A stretch of DNA of 64,000 bases from Zingiber officinale. Its lineage: Eukaryota > Streptophyta > Magnoliopsida > Zingiberales > Zingiberaceae. The stretch's first letter is position 1. Every line of letters begins with the position of its first letter. Below are positions 10,779 to 21,967 of this stretch, one piece after another. The position numbers and the translations under genes are program-made. The stretch is taken from the NCBI RefSeq assembly GCF_018446385.1, contig NC_056005.1, positions 65,012,239 through 65,076,238 on the forward strand. Direction: 5' to 3'. The notes below the pieces were generated by a model that did not search any database, was not told where the DNA came from, and saw only the letters and a program-made list of their open reading frames with translations.

Positions 10779-13267
10779 ATCTCCCCCTTTTTGATTATGG
10801 CAACCAAAATTCGAAGTTAAGTAAAAATGCAATAAAGATACGCATAAATAAGCACAGGCATAAATAAAGCATAGGCACATTCACAACACAATTTTCATTT
10901 TAATTTTAATTTATAATATTCTTTGAATTTCTTCCTACTCTCCCCCTTTGCCATATATCAAAATACCCAAGAGAGTGAAGAAAATCTGGGCCTTAGCTTA
11001 ACTTTCAAAGATAATTTTCAATCTTATCTTCCAATCTTTTAATTTACTTTTGATAAACACTTAGTTTTTCTTGTAAGACTTTTAGATAGGTGAAATCATA
11101 ATTTTGAAAGCAAATTCTTCCTTTAGTTTGAGAGATACTTTTAGCTGAGATAAAGTTATTTTGTCTTTAAACAGTAACTTAGCAAATTTTTGTGATTTCA
11201 AAAAGATTTAGTTTTTTTAAAAAAATTATTTTGATGAAATTTTGAGAATGCTTTGGAAAATACTTAGCATTTTCAGCAGAACTTAGCATTTGAAAACAAT
11301 TGCTTTGAGAGATACTTAGCTAAATTTGTTTTTTGTTTTAAACACTTTAAAAAGTACTTAGCTAAATGTTTTTGAAAAAAAATATTTAGCTATATTTGAA
11401 AATACTTAGCTATGTTTTCAGCGTAAAAATGATTGCGTTGAGAAAATATCTTGCCAAGTAGCTAAGTTTAGAAAATAATTTAACTAAGTTTAGTTAGAGA
11501 AAACTTAATTAAGTACTCAGCTTTGAAAACATTTAGCTTATAGAGGAGTTATAATTTAAAAGTCAGGTCATAAATAATTTTAATTTTAAAGCTAAGTTAA
11601 AAATAGCTTGAATTTTTGAAGATATGCCAAAAATAGTTTTTAAGGTCAAGTTAAAAATTTTAAAGAAAAACTAATTTTAGAACCGACTCAAAATCACTCC
11701 CCCTTAATTAATGCCTTAATAAATTTTTGAGTTCAGGAGTTCAAGCATGAGAGGTTAAAAAATTATTTTCTAATTTTCCATCTCACTCATTCTAGATTAA
11801 CAAGCATGTTTAGCATATCAGTGAGTGTGAGATGGAGTTGTCTTTGCAGTTGATATAAAACATAAGTTTTGAATTTCAAATAATTTTGAACCATATTTTT
11901 AAAATGATTTTGGAATTAATTTTTGAAAGGATTTTGAAATTAATTTTTGAAAAGGTTTTAAAATGATTTTGAAATTAAGTTTAAAATGATTTTGAAATGA
12001 AGTTTTGAAAAAGATTTTAAAATGATTTTTGAGAAGATTTTAAAATGATTTTGAAATTAAGTTTTGAAAAGATTTTAAAATGATTTTTGAAAAGATTTTA
12101 AAATGATTTCGAAATTAAGTTTTGAAAAGATTTTAAAATGATTTCGAAATTAAGTTTTGAAAAAGGTTTTAAAATGATTTTTGAAAAGAATTTTTAAATG
12201 ATTTTGAAATTAAGTTTAAAATGATTTTGAAATGATTTTGAAATTATTTAAAATGATTTTGAAATAATTTTGAAAGATTTTAAAATTAATTTTTGAAAAG
12301 GTTTTAAAATGATTTTGAAATTAAGTTTAAAATGTTTTTTTCTTTAAAGATTTTTCAAATTGATTAATTGATTATAGAATTATAGTTATGAGTTTAATTT
12401 GAATTTTAAATTCCTTAGTCATCTCACCCGATCTAAGTTTTCAATCAGGTAATCCTATAATTTTTGTGAGATGAATTGAGGTTCAATTTAAGGATTTGGT
12501 TTAACTTTGTGTTAGATTTAGATTTAGTTTTGGGTTCAACAAGTAAGCATTCTTGGGATAAACTTCTGGATTATGGTGAGTCACAAGGAACTCATTAAAG
12601 TAACCATGTCTTCGAGGTTTTCCAAATAGTCCTACCCACTGAACTTAATACTAAACCTTGGTCTAACTAGTTAGGATCCATTTAAGGGTAGCTTCGGTCA
12701 GTTCCACTTGGCCAAATGCACCAGGTCGAAGTCATATCTTCCAAGACATGCGATGCCCAAGCTTCCCTAACGTACTATCATCCAAAAACTTCACCAGTAC
12801 CGTGGGTCAAGTTAAACCTCGCCCATTTATCTAACCTTAATTACCCTGCCGGGTAGTCTACTCTTGTTTACCCATTCCGGGTAGATTAAGTTCAGTTACC
12901 CAGTCGGATAATTTAGTTGGGGGTGCCAGCTATTCTGGATCCTCCTTCTATTGACTTTTGAATTTTTGAATTTTAATTTAATTTTAAATTTTGAATTTGT
13001 AATTTGAATTTTGAATTTTTGAATTTTAATTTAATTTCGAATTTTGAATTTATAATTTAAATTTTGAATTTTTGAATTTTAATTTAATTTCGAATTTAGA
13101 ATTTGTAATTTCATTTTTGAATTTTTGAATTTTATTTTAATTTCGAATTTAGAATTTGTAATTTGATTTTTGAATTTTATTTTAATTTCAAATTTAGAAT
13201 TTGTAATTTGAATTTTGAATTTAATTTTGAATTTTTAAATTTAAATTTTTTAATTTTGAATTTTGAA
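10779..13267 (-). other. SIRE-1 interior, non-coding: purine tract and A/T-rich repeats
   Basis: The complement of a purine tract lies at 10779-10795. About 11890-12345 is an irregular tandem array of GATTTTAAAATGATTTTGAA-type units. About 12400-12950 is unique sequence with no long reading frame. About 12955-13265 repeats GAATTTTGAATTTTTGAATT-type units. No polymerase domain is visible where a complete SIRE element would have one. Confidence 0.75.
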
Positions 13268-14470
13268 TTAAGTTAGTTTGATTAATATCGTTTTTCTTTT
13301 TGCTCCCCTTGGATCATGGCCTCGATATGGTCTATCGAGGTAGTGTATTTGATCATTCGGATCCCAGTATTGGCCAAGTCCAACTTGATTGATCAATTTG
13401 GACTTGGGGACCCATGCTTGGACTACCTTTATATTATTTCTATTAACTAATGATAAATACGATTTGTATTTCGTTTTGGTCTTAAATCCAAGTCCGGCTT
13501 TGTTGTAAACGGCTCGCTGTTTTCCAAGAATCAGATCCAGATTCTTGGTACCCAAGGTGAACCGTTCCAATGTGTTCTTGGGTTCTTTAATTTGAGCTTT
13601 CAGATTGGAATTTTCTTCCTCAAGTTGTTGGAGTTGAGTTGAACTTCCAATTTGAACTGACTCAGTTAAAGAACTCGAGTCAGTCGCTTCCTTAAGGGTT
13701 GTTACCTCCTTTTGGAGCGACTTAACCCGGACGTTGGATTTAGCCAACTTCTTAAGCAAGTATGGAATTAAATTTTGTGAGTCATCTAAGTTAATACTAG
13801 ACATTAAAGCACTTACAGTGGTTTTGGGTCCTTCTGAAACGGATACGGATCCATGGCTTCGCTCGGACTCGGTGTCTGATTCGCTCTCGATTTCTGAATC
13901 GGACTCGAACTCGGACTCTGTTTCAACATGTGCTAGTACTGGTAGAGCGAGGAGGCTTGCTTGTTCTTCTTCATCGGATTCAGATTCGTCTGATGACTCG
14001 GACCATGTTGCCTTTAACACTTTCTTCATCTTTTTCTTTCTAGCTTCCTCTGTCTTGCTTGTACCTGCAACCAATGTAATACCTTCCTCGACCGAAGTAG
14101 TATCATACTGTTCATCTAATTCAAATAAATCGTCTATTAAATTATGCTTACTTACTTGGGTACCTTCGTGTAACTGAATCAGATTCTCCCACAGCTCCCT
14201 GGCGCTTGAGAATAGGCCGGCGCGAATCAGCTCCTTATTCGTTAAGCCGCACTGAACTGTATATGCGCGTCCCAGTTCTCGAACGGTAGTGGCATGCCAG
14301 CGCCGTCAGTTGGTATTTCGAGCCCGGTCTTGGTGATCATCCAGACATCGAACTCGGTTTGTAGGTACGACTCCATTCGACCTTTCCAGTAGCCGAAGTC
14401 TTCGCCGGAGAAGAGCGGTGGTCGAGTGGTGCTATAGCCTTCTTGGAGAGCCATTGAATCTTGCACGAAA
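13268..14470 (-). pseudogene. SIRE-1 gag-type remnant
   Basis: Reading from the right, the start region (about 14240-14460) carries MALQEGYSTTRPPLFSGEDF and GYWKGRMESYLQ, the conserved beginning of SIRE-type gag. The left part (13268-14074) has a Ser/Glu/Asp-rich acidic stretch, a predicted coiled coil (QQLEEENSNLKAQIK) and the GSKTLD/QRAVYNKAGLGF-like stretch found before the protease in SIRE polyproteins. It is broken and lacks the zinc knuckle and the whole of pol. Confidence 0.8.
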
Positions 14471-14760
14471 AATTGAGCAAAAAACTTATCCCAGGACTTA
14501 ATCCTGGATTAGTAGTGTGGTAGAAGGATAGAAAAAGAAATTTACGAGTTTCAAGAAAAAATAATAAAATATTATTAAAAAAATATTTAAAAATATTATT
14601 TCAAATTTTGTCAAATTCAATATTTTATCAATACTAATAAATCGTGAAAGGAAGAAAATGTATTTTTCGAAAATAATTTTGGAGGGAAAAAACGAAAGGC
14701 GTATAAACACGACAAAGCCACGAAAAAATGCTTGAATGGTGGTTGCACCAGTTCAAAGCG

Positions 14761-14778
14761 ACCCCGCTCTGATACCAA
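14761..14778 (-). other. Primer binding site of SIRE-1
   Basis: TTGGTATCAGAGCGGGGT on the minus strand, one base inside the 5' LTR, matches the 3' end of plant initiator tRNA-Met over TGGTATCAGAGC. Confidence 0.85.
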
Positions 14779-14779
14779 T

Positions 14780-16270
14780 TGTTGGATCGAGACGCGCTAG
14801 AGGGGGGGGGGGGTGAATAGCGCTCGTGGCTATTTTGTACGTATCAGAATCGAAAACAGCGTTAGAGTAATTAAAGCAGCGGAATTAAAAACAAACAAAC
14901 ACAAACAGAAGGACACAGAGATTTACTTCGTTCGGAGCCTGTGACGACTCCTACTCGAAGGCCCGCGATCCTTGATCGCTTCCGGTGGGCAACAACTATA
15001 AGCTCGTTAAAAGATTACAATTATGAGTACAATTAAAAGCTATAAGTATTATACCGACAACAAGAAATGCTAAATCTGAAGCTTCGGGTCGTCGGGCACT
15101 TGTAGCAGCACTTCGGAGTGTCTTTTGGAGCAGCACATTGATGAGAGATCACTTGATATTCGTTGTTTTGAGCAGCACGCAGCACTGGAATAACTTTAAA
15201 CTTGATTGATTCAGGTGCTGGTCGAAACCCCCTTATAAAGGGTGTTCAAGGCGGCTTGAAGGCTGTTCAAGGCGCCTCCATGCTGCCAAGTCTTCCGCGT
15301 GGATCAAATCTGATCTGGTCGAACTTCATCCATTCAAGGCGCCTTATAGCCTTCTCAAGGCGCCTTCCAAGGCGCCTTATACTCCCATGAAGGCGCCTTC
15401 GATGAACTTTCGCAGCAAGGTCATCCTTTTCACCCGAGGCGCCTCCAAGCTCCATGGAGGCGCCTCGGATACTGTTCATCCGAGGCAAATCATCGTTATT
15501 CTGTACCTGCAAGATATGTTAGTCCCAAACAACATCCCGCAACACCAGGTTAGCATAAAATAACAGCACAAATAATAAAGAATATTACGACAGTCTCCGG
15601 ACTGTCCGGGTCTGGCTTCGGATTTCCAACCGGAAACCCTAGGTCGACCCGACGCCTACTGTTCCCTCTACAGGGAACGCGTCCTCACCTACTCCCCTCA
15701 GGAGAGATTACCTGATGCCAGTCCAATCCTCCAGACTGACTGGACTTTCCGCCTAGGGTTACCACCCCCTAGGACCTAGGGTTATCGCCCCCTAGGGTTT
15801 TTCTCCACCTAGGGTTACCACCCCCTAGGACCTAAGGTTACCGCCCCCTAGGACCTAAGTTTGTTACCCCTTAGGGTTTTCCTCCACCTAGGGTTACCGC
15901 CCCCTAGGATTTTCCTCCACCTAGGGTTACCGCCCCCTAGGACCTAAGGTTGCCCCCCCTTAGGATTTTCCTTCACCTAGGGTTACCAACCCCTAGGACC
16001 TAAGGTTACCCCCCTTAGGATTTTCCTTCACCTAGGGTTACCACCCCCTAGGACCTAAGGTTACCCCCCCCTTAGGATTTTCCTTCACCTAAGGTTACCA
16101 CCCCCTAGGACCTAAGGTTACCTCCCCTTAGGATTTTCTCTTGCCTAACCGCAGTTAGGACTTTCCTGAAACCTTATTTAACCACGTTAGATAACAAGGA
16201 ATCTTAACTTTGAATCCCTTTGCCATTATCAAAACTGAGGTTCGATCGTCGGATGCTTACTGCACCAACA
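14780..16270 (-). repeat. 5' LTR of SIRE-1 (right copy, 1491 bp)
   Basis: It matches 9245-10778 from TGTTGGATCGAG to GCACCAACA. TATA box near 15231, GGCGCC palindromes about 15245-15470, and tandem CCTAGG array about 15745-16140. It is followed by the TTGGG duplication. Confidence 0.92.
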
Positions 16271-16275
16271 TTGGG
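16271..16275. repeat. Target site duplication of SIRE-1, right copy
   Basis: TTGGG matches 9240-9244 exactly. Confidence 0.9.
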
Positions 16276-16339
16276 GAGGGGAAGGGTTTTGGGAGAGAAG
16301 ATGGTAGAGGATAGGGTTTCTTGTAGGGTGTAGGCGACA

Positions 16340-16640
16340 CCGCACGGGATGGGGCACGACCGTGTCTTATAGACACGGTCGGGTTAGATCAGATTGCACG
16401 ACCGTGCTGAATGACACGCCCTCTTCTTTCCTCCCCTCGTCCAGGCTCGCACGGCCGTGCCGAATGGCATGGCCCAGGGCTTCCTCCTCTATGGACTCTC
16501 CTGCACGGCCATGTCGAATAGCACGACTACTTTCCTTTTCTTCTATGCACTAGCCACACGACCGTGCAAGGGTGCACGACCAGTGGCTTCTGCTTCTCTA
16601 CAAGCTCCGCACGGTCGTGCAGGGTCGCACGACCACCTCC
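16340..16640 (-). repeat. CACGACCGTG palindrome cluster, left LTR region of Athila-like element
   Basis: About eight copies of GCACGACCGTGC or GCACGGCCGTGC variants, several as inverted pairs 10-20 bp apart, resemble the cluster at 20404-20707. This is the main reason to treat the stretch as LTR. The rest of the two regions cannot be aligned by eye. Confidence 0.65.
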
Positions 16641-16740
16641 TTTAAGCGCGGGATGACTCGTCCTCTGTTGTTTTGGCTCCTCTGATGCCTCCACACCCAT
16701 GAAACGCTCACGACCAGCTCGTGGAGATTATGCACATCCT

Positions 16741-17200
16741 GAAAATGAACACGAATTAAGTAATGCTACTTGATTGAATCTACTTAAAGAAATAAAAGGA
16801 AATAAAATGGATGACGAGACATTAAATCGAAATGAAAAGAAAACCCTTGGGTTGCCTCCCAAGAAGTGCTTGTTTTAGGTTATAGCTCGACCCCGTTTCA
16901 GTCAGTGTGTGCTGAACCCATTGGAGGACGGCTCTCCTTCTAGGGTTGATGCTCTAGCCCGCGCCTTCAGTTTCGCTCATGCAGGACAGATGTATTTCTT
17001 ACTGCTTGTTGGAGGGGAACTCTCATAGAAACCGTACTCCCCTTCTTTGTATATGCTGATTTTGTGAGAATTTCCCTGAGAAGAGGGGTTGCATATGGAA
17101 AAATTGGACAATCAAATTCAATCTTTCCCTTGTCGATCTCCAAGGATAACTTATGGATTTTTACATCGATGATGGCTCCAGCCGTGGCAAGGAATAGTCT
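16741..17200 (-). other. Athila-like 3' non-coding stretch
   Basis: No gene is visible. The stretch contains GGGTTGCCTCCCAAGAAGTG near 16850, a sequence I associate with the 3' untranslated part of plant Athila-like elements, and degenerate sequence continuing the protease region up to about 17200. Confidence 0.45.
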
Positions 17201-17638
17201 TTAAAGGATGATTGATATCTTGGGATCTTCTTCCATGTCCAAGATAATTAAATCTGTAGGAACTATGCATCCACCTACTTCAACTGGCACATTCTCCACT
17301 ATTCCCATCGGGTACCTGCATGAATAGTCAACTAGTTGCAGTGCCATCGTGGTCAATTTAATGTTCTGGAAACCCAGCTTCTTGCATAGAGAGTGCGGGA
17401 GCAGGCTGACACTGGCTCCCAAGTCACAGAAAGCTCTTGGTATAAGTTCAGAACCAATTTTGCACGGTATGGAGAGACTTCCTGGGTCCTGAAGCTTGGG
17501 TGGAGGATTCGCCATAAGGAGGGCGCTGCAATTCTTTGTCAATGCTACAGTCTCGAAGTCGTCTTTCTGCCTTCTATTGGATAAGATTCCCTTTAAAAAT
17601 TTTACGAACTTCGGCATCTGGTGTAGCGCATCTAACAA
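17201..17638 (-). pseudogene. Athila-like aspartic protease remnant
   Basis: The retroviral-type protease would cut Gag-Pol. The motif CDLGASVSLLPHSLCKKLGF carries the DLGAS form of the active site usual in Athila. The chain continues with YPMGIVENVPVEVGGCIVPT and LIILDMEED, the beta strands of the fold. No polymerase follows, which is unusual for a complete Athila element. Confidence 0.8.
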
Positions 17639-17866
17639 TGGTACTTCAATTCAAAGCTCTTTGACTTTTTTCAGAAACCGGTGGGACTCTTCATCCCTTT
17701 GGGATGCTATAAGCTTTTGAGGAAAAGGAATCGTGCAATTTTATGGGGTAGTCTGAAGAGCTTCTTCAATTTTTTTAGTAACCACTTCTCCATCCTTGTT
17801 TTGTGTCTGATTGGGCATTAGGGGAGTGGGTTCCTTTTCTGAGTCAAGCTCCATTTGAGTCATGAT

Positions 17867-19287
17867 TTAGGGGTTTCCCACAGTATGTCCGCTCCGCAGC
17901 TCAATGCGATTGCAATGTTCCACTGAATTTAAATCTGATTTCCCTGGGAATGTACCCTGTGCTCTCGAGACGGACTGAGCTATCTGGCTGTCTTGCATCT
18001 TCTGGTGTTTTTCTGAGTTCTCCAGCCTCAGAGTCAGTTGTTTGATCTCGCTCCTCATCTCCTTTTGTTCCGAGAGCTCTTCCTCAAGCATCTTTTCAAT
18101 CTTAGACAGCTGTGTAGGTTGCTGCTGTTGATGAGTCTACTTTCCAGGTTGGTAGGTCTGATGTGCTGGCCCCTGGTCCTGATTATTTTGGTATGAAAAG
18201 TTGGGGTGGTTCCTCCATCCAGGGTTGTATGTGTTGGAGTACGGATTGTTTTGCATCTGATTGTAGCCTGTTATTGCATCGCATTGCTCAAGCTGGTTTA
18301 TCTGTGCCTGCATTGGCCCAAGGGGGCAAGTGTCTTTAGCGTGGTCCGTACTTCCGCAGATGTTGCAAGCCCATGGCTTCAAATTTCTTAGTCAGGGTGT
18401 CCAGCTTTGCAGACATGAGTGTGAATGCATCCACCTCGAATTTCCCTGACGCCTTCATCTGATTTCCTGAGAAAGCACCGTTATATCTTTCAGATGCCCA
18501 CTGATGGTGGTTTAGTGCCACATTCTCTATTCTCTCTTTGGCTTCATCAAGTCTTTTGTTCATCAGTGCTCCTCCTGCCACAGAATCTAATGATACCTTC
18601 GTGTGATAATTTATTCCATTGTAGAAGGTGTGTAGAACCAGCCACTTCTCAAGGCCATGATGGGGGCATTGTCTCAGCATGCTCTTGAATCGGTCCCAGG
18701 CTTCAAATAGGGATTCTGAGTCTATCTGCTTGAAGCTGGCAATCAGGTTCCTCATGTGGGCAGTCTTGCTTGGGAGGGTAGAACTTGTCTAAGAATTTCT
18801 GCTCACATTGCTCCCAAGACGATATGCTATCTGCTGGTAGAGAATTCAGGCACTGCTTGGCCCTGTCTTTCAGAGAAAATCCGAAAAGAAGCAGTCTCAC
18901 CGATTCTGGAGGAACCTCATTCACCTTCATCGTGCCACAAATTTCATAAAATAGCTCTAGATGATGATTCAGGTCTTCGTGTGGTCCTCCTCTGAATTGA
19001 TTTTGCTGGACCATGCGGATTACTGCGGGCTTGATCTCAAAGTTGTTAGCATCGATGGGTGGTCGGGTGATACTGGATTGGACCCCTCGTGCATATGGTG
19101 CCACATAATCTTTCAGCAGTTTATCGGCCATTCCTGAGGATTCTTTTGCTTCTTGGAAAGCTTTATGTAAATTCCTTCTCCTCAGAAAGGTCCTGTCAAT
19201 CTCTGGAACAAATGGTAGTAGCTGTCCTGAAAGGTTAGCTCTACGCATGCAAAAGAAAAGAGAACAAGATAGAAAATATGACAGCAA
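17867..19287 (-). pseudogene. Athila-like gag remnant
   Basis: The capsid region (about 18700-19290) has FEIKPAVIRMVQQNQFRGGP, LELFYEICGTMKVNEVP and SISSWEQCEQKFLDKFYPPK, the usual Athila gag signature. The next part (about 18336-18755) has FEAWDRFKSMLRQCPHHGLE. A zinc knuckle, CNICGSTDHAKDTC, lies near 18330-18375, followed by a Gln/Asn-rich linker and a coiled-coil-like stretch (17867-18091). The order is as in Athila. It is broken in several places. Confidence 0.85.
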
Positions 19288-19432
19288 GAAATAATAAAAA
19301 AAAAATGAATGCAGTAAGGAAGAAGAGTGAAAATATTTTATTATTGGTAGATTTTTTTTATATATATGCAGAGAATAAAGAAAACAAAGCCTAGTCTAAT
19401 CCAATATGACTTAGCTAGTGTTATGGACGCAG

Positions 19433-19450
19433 TCTCTGGCAACGGCGCCA
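19433..19450 (-). other. Primer binding site of the Athila-like element
   Basis: TGGCGCCGTTGCCAGAGA on the minus strand lies seven bases inside the LTR and matches the 3' end of plant tRNA-Asp with about two differences. Athila elements characteristically use this primer. Confidence 0.85.
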
Positions 19451-20380
19451 AAAACTTGTTACGCTTCCGCAAGTACACGGATTCATCGTCAGTAATAAAA
19501 ATATCGATCCCATAGGGACTGGCTATAAGAACTAACAATCGTTCACTTATGGTTAGCTAGACTACAAATGGTTTTGAATAAGCTAAGGAAAAAGAAAGGT
19601 CGAGAGTCGCAAGGTCGAAATATTCACTTGGTGATGAGGAGTTCTAGGGGGTCGATTTCGTCATGGTAGTATTGATGTGTCTCGTTTTATCTTACTCTCG
19701 CTGTCCTTATTCATGCTATTATCGGAAGCTAAGCGGGTATTCTTAAGTGCCAAAATAGGGTAATGACCTAAGAAGTCCTGTCACGGTTTACCCTTGTCAC
19801 TAGGGCACCTCGGTAAATCTTGAGGACATGACTCTACCTGGTAAATTAAGAATAGTGAGTAAAGCTAAGCCTAGTCTCTCGCTCCCTTGGGGAGAATTTG
19901 CCTTTCCTCTCAAGGAACTATCCTAGATGTCCATGAACGGGTTACCCCTGTCACTAGGGCCCCTCGGGTATATGATCTAGAGGTAATCCTCTATGAAGCT
20001 AACAAGTTCTTCACAATCAAAAGTAAGCAATTAGCAATTGAAACAAAGCATGAATGTTCATCCAACAAGTATAAACACAATACGAGTTTTACATCAATCC
20101 GTACCATGACTACTCCCTAATCCCAGAACAAGGGATCTACTCCATGAATTCTAGAGAAATATCTGAAAACATAGTATGGGCAAACATATAATTCTCAGCA
20201 AGTAAGAGGGAATATGCTTATCGGATGTCGAAGAGTGGCCTTCAGATCCAACTCTCTGCTTCTGGAGTCGATGCGGTGGTGAAAGTTCGCTGAACGACGG
20301 TCCAAAACGACGTAGAATTGATCCAAGATCCTTTTCTCCCTGACGGCTCGCCTCCCCCTTGGGGAAAAAGGGTTAATACC

Positions 20381-20390
20381 CTTTTATAGC
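20381..20390 (-). promoter_or_regulatory. TATA box of the Athila-like LTR
   Basis: GCTATAAAAG on the minus strand, about 530 bp into the LTR, is a canonical plant TATA box. Confidence 0.65.
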
Positions 20391-20403
20391 TTAGGTTTTG
20401 GCC

Positions 20404-20707
20404 ACAGCGGCACGACTGTGTAAGGGTGGCACGACCGTGCCCTTCTTCGGTTCTAGTGTGGCTACACGGCCGTGCAGGGTCGCACGGTCGTGTAGTCCTT
20501 AGGCTCTGTCTCCTAGGGCACGACCGTGCAGGGGTGCACGACTGTACAAGTCTTCTTCTCTGCTTGGGGTGGCATGGCCGTGCAGGGTTGCACGGCCGTG
20601 TACTAACTGGCTGCTGTTTTGGTCGCACGGCTGTGCAGGGTTGCACGGTCGTGTACTGTTCCTCTCCTGTTTGGCCACACGACCGTGCAGGGTTGCATGG
20701 CTGTGTT
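20404..20707 (-). repeat. CACGACCGTG palindrome array upstream of TATA, Athila-like LTR
   Basis: About a dozen copies of GCACGACCGTGC and variants occur as six pairs, each joined by an AGGGT(T/C) spacer. Each pair can fold as a long hairpin. The array ends about 15 bp upstream of the TATA box. Confidence 0.85.
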
Positions 20708-21309
20708 GTTTAGTTGGTTCCGGTGCATCAATACTCTCTGTTCAAGTTCCGAAAATCTTCCCTGTCAACATAAAACCAAACAAAGAGCAGATATTCGAAT
20801 AAAACAATAGATATGATGAATACAAGATAAAAGATGCGATCATGTGAAGAATATATGTGCATAAGTCAAGTGAATGTGCGCTAAAACATGCGTAAAAGAT
20901 CATAATATTTGCGCACATCAAGCTCACGGAGTGGCCGAGCCACGTGGTCCATGTTGGATCGTTGAGTTTCGCTAGAGGGTGGGGTGAATAGATATTTAAA
21001 ATTTTTTGAAAGAGAAAGCACAGTGGAAAAGTAAACAAGCCAAAGGGAACACAAGGATTTACTTGATTCAGAGCCTTTGGTGACTCCTACTCAAAGGCCC
21101 GCACACATGGGTTCTTTCGATGGGTAATTCACTAGCAATTTAAAAATGTTTACAACTTAAAGTACACGAATGCTAATAAAAAAAAGAATACTGACAAGAA
21201 AAAATAGTAATGAAAAAGCATAGCATTGTCAACAGTGTTGCAGGAGCACCAGAGATCGAATCGTGAGTTGATGTTGAAGCTTCAGCCTTGACCCTCCTTA
21301 TATAGGAGG

Positions 21310-21480
21310 TTCGGGGTGCCTGAAACCTTCAGGGCACCCTGATTATGACATAGCTGAGCCAACCAGGGAGCTCCATGCGGCGAAATGACGTTGAGGATAA
21401 TTTTTCACCTCCGAGCGCCCGGATCCCTCCCGGGCGCTCGAACCTCCTGGCGCCTGGAACCATCCCGGGTGCCTGGAACC
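21310..21480 (-). repeat. GGGCGC/GGCGCC palindromes upstream of TATA, SIRE-2 LTR
   Basis: Four to five inverted motifs such as GAGCGCCCGG..CCGGGCGCTC and GGTGCCTGAA..TTCAGGGCACC lie just U3-ward of the TATA box, in the position of the SIRE-1 GGCGCC cluster. Confidence 0.65.
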
Positions 21481-21734
21481 TTAGTTTTCAGCAAATTCCT
21501 TCCTACAAGAAAATGTTAGTCCGTAGGAAAATATAAGATATATCCTGCAAAATAGAGTATTAGCACAGTTTAAAATTAAACAAAATATTAGTTAGATTCC
21601 TCTCTTCGAGACCGGAATCTAGTCAAGATCTCAACTTAGAGTTTCGATATGGTTCTAAGTCGGATCGACACCTATGTTCCCTTCCCGGGAACGCGCCCTC
21701 ACAGTCACTCCCTTCCAGTGACTTACCTCCACTT

Positions 21735-21945
21735 ACCCGCTAGACATCCGGTCAGCCCTTCAACCAGTCTAGGCTTCGTGCCAGCTATTCGGTCAGCCCG
21801 TCGACCTAGCTGGTCTTCGTGCCAAATGTCTGGTCAGCCCGTCGACCCATTTGGACTTCGTGCCAGCTATCCAGTTGACCCGTCGACTTAGCTAGGCTTC
21901 ATGCCAGACATCAGGTCAGCCAGTCGACCTGTCTGGGCTTCTCCT
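21735..21945 (-). repeat. Tandem repeat array in U3 of SIRE-2 LTR
   Basis: About five copies of a roughly 40 bp unit contain GGTCAGCCCGTCGACC and CTTCGTGCCA. It occupies the place of the SIRE-1 CCTAGG array but has an unrelated unit. Confidence 0.8.
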
Positions 21946-21967
21946 GCACACTCGATCAGAGTGTTAG

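Larger units (their letters stand above)
9245..16270 (-). mobile_element. SIRE-like Ty1/copia element, non-autonomous, complete ends (SIRE-1)
   Basis: Two similar LTRs (1534 and 1491 bp) start TGTTGGATCGAG and end GCACCAACA. A TTGGG duplication flanks them, with a primer site beside the right LTR and a purine tract beside the left one, so the element reads on the minus strand. The 4 kb interior holds only gag-type coding remnants plus A/T-rich repeats. Protease, integrase, RT and RNase H are not seen, so it must have moved with help from another element. The LTRs differ by only a few percent by eye, suggesting a fairly young insertion. It sits inside the Athila-like element. Confidence 0.92.
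16276..20920 (-). mobile_element. Athila-like Ty3/gypsy element, gag-protease only
   Basis: A minus-strand element with one clear LTR (19457-20920), a tRNA-Asp primer site, and gag and protease remnants of the Athila type. There is no reverse transcriptase, RNase H or integrase between protease and the left end, so it is non-autonomous. The left LTR is not cleanly delimited; it probably covers 9081-9244 and 16276 to about 16740, interrupted by SIRE-1. Copia-1 ends against its left side. The coding parts are broken in several places. Confidence 0.75.
19457..20920 (-). repeat. 5' LTR of the Athila-like element (1464 bp)
   Basis: On its own strand it starts TGATGTGCGC and ends GGAAGCGTAACA just before the primer site. 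It contains a TATA box and, upstream of it, a palindrome cluster. The short tracts CTGTCACTAGGGC and GGGTTACCC recur near 19790 and 19940. No gene. Confidence 0.75.
20952..21967 (-). repeat. Partial SIRE-like LTR (SIRE-2), interrupted by copia-2
   Basis: It begins TGTTGGATCG and follows SIRE-1's LTR in order: a G-rich tract, AGGATTTACTTGATTCAGAG, GGTGACTCCTACTC and AAGGCCCGC. It is diverged from SIRE-1. A minus-strand TATA box (CCTATATAAGGAG) lies near 21296-21308. The LTR stops where the copia-2 LTR starts, so its U3 part is cut off. The 31 bases between the Athila-like LTR and this one are unassigned. Confidence 0.75.

Noticed and set aside
13734-14177. Ser/Asp-rich plus-strand protein
   Set aside because: It is the antisense reading of the acidic Ser/Glu-rich part of the SIRE-1 gag remnant.
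16355-16645. Host coding exons in the plus-strand frames
   Set aside because: The frames are produced by the CACGACCGTG palindrome repeats and share no known domain.
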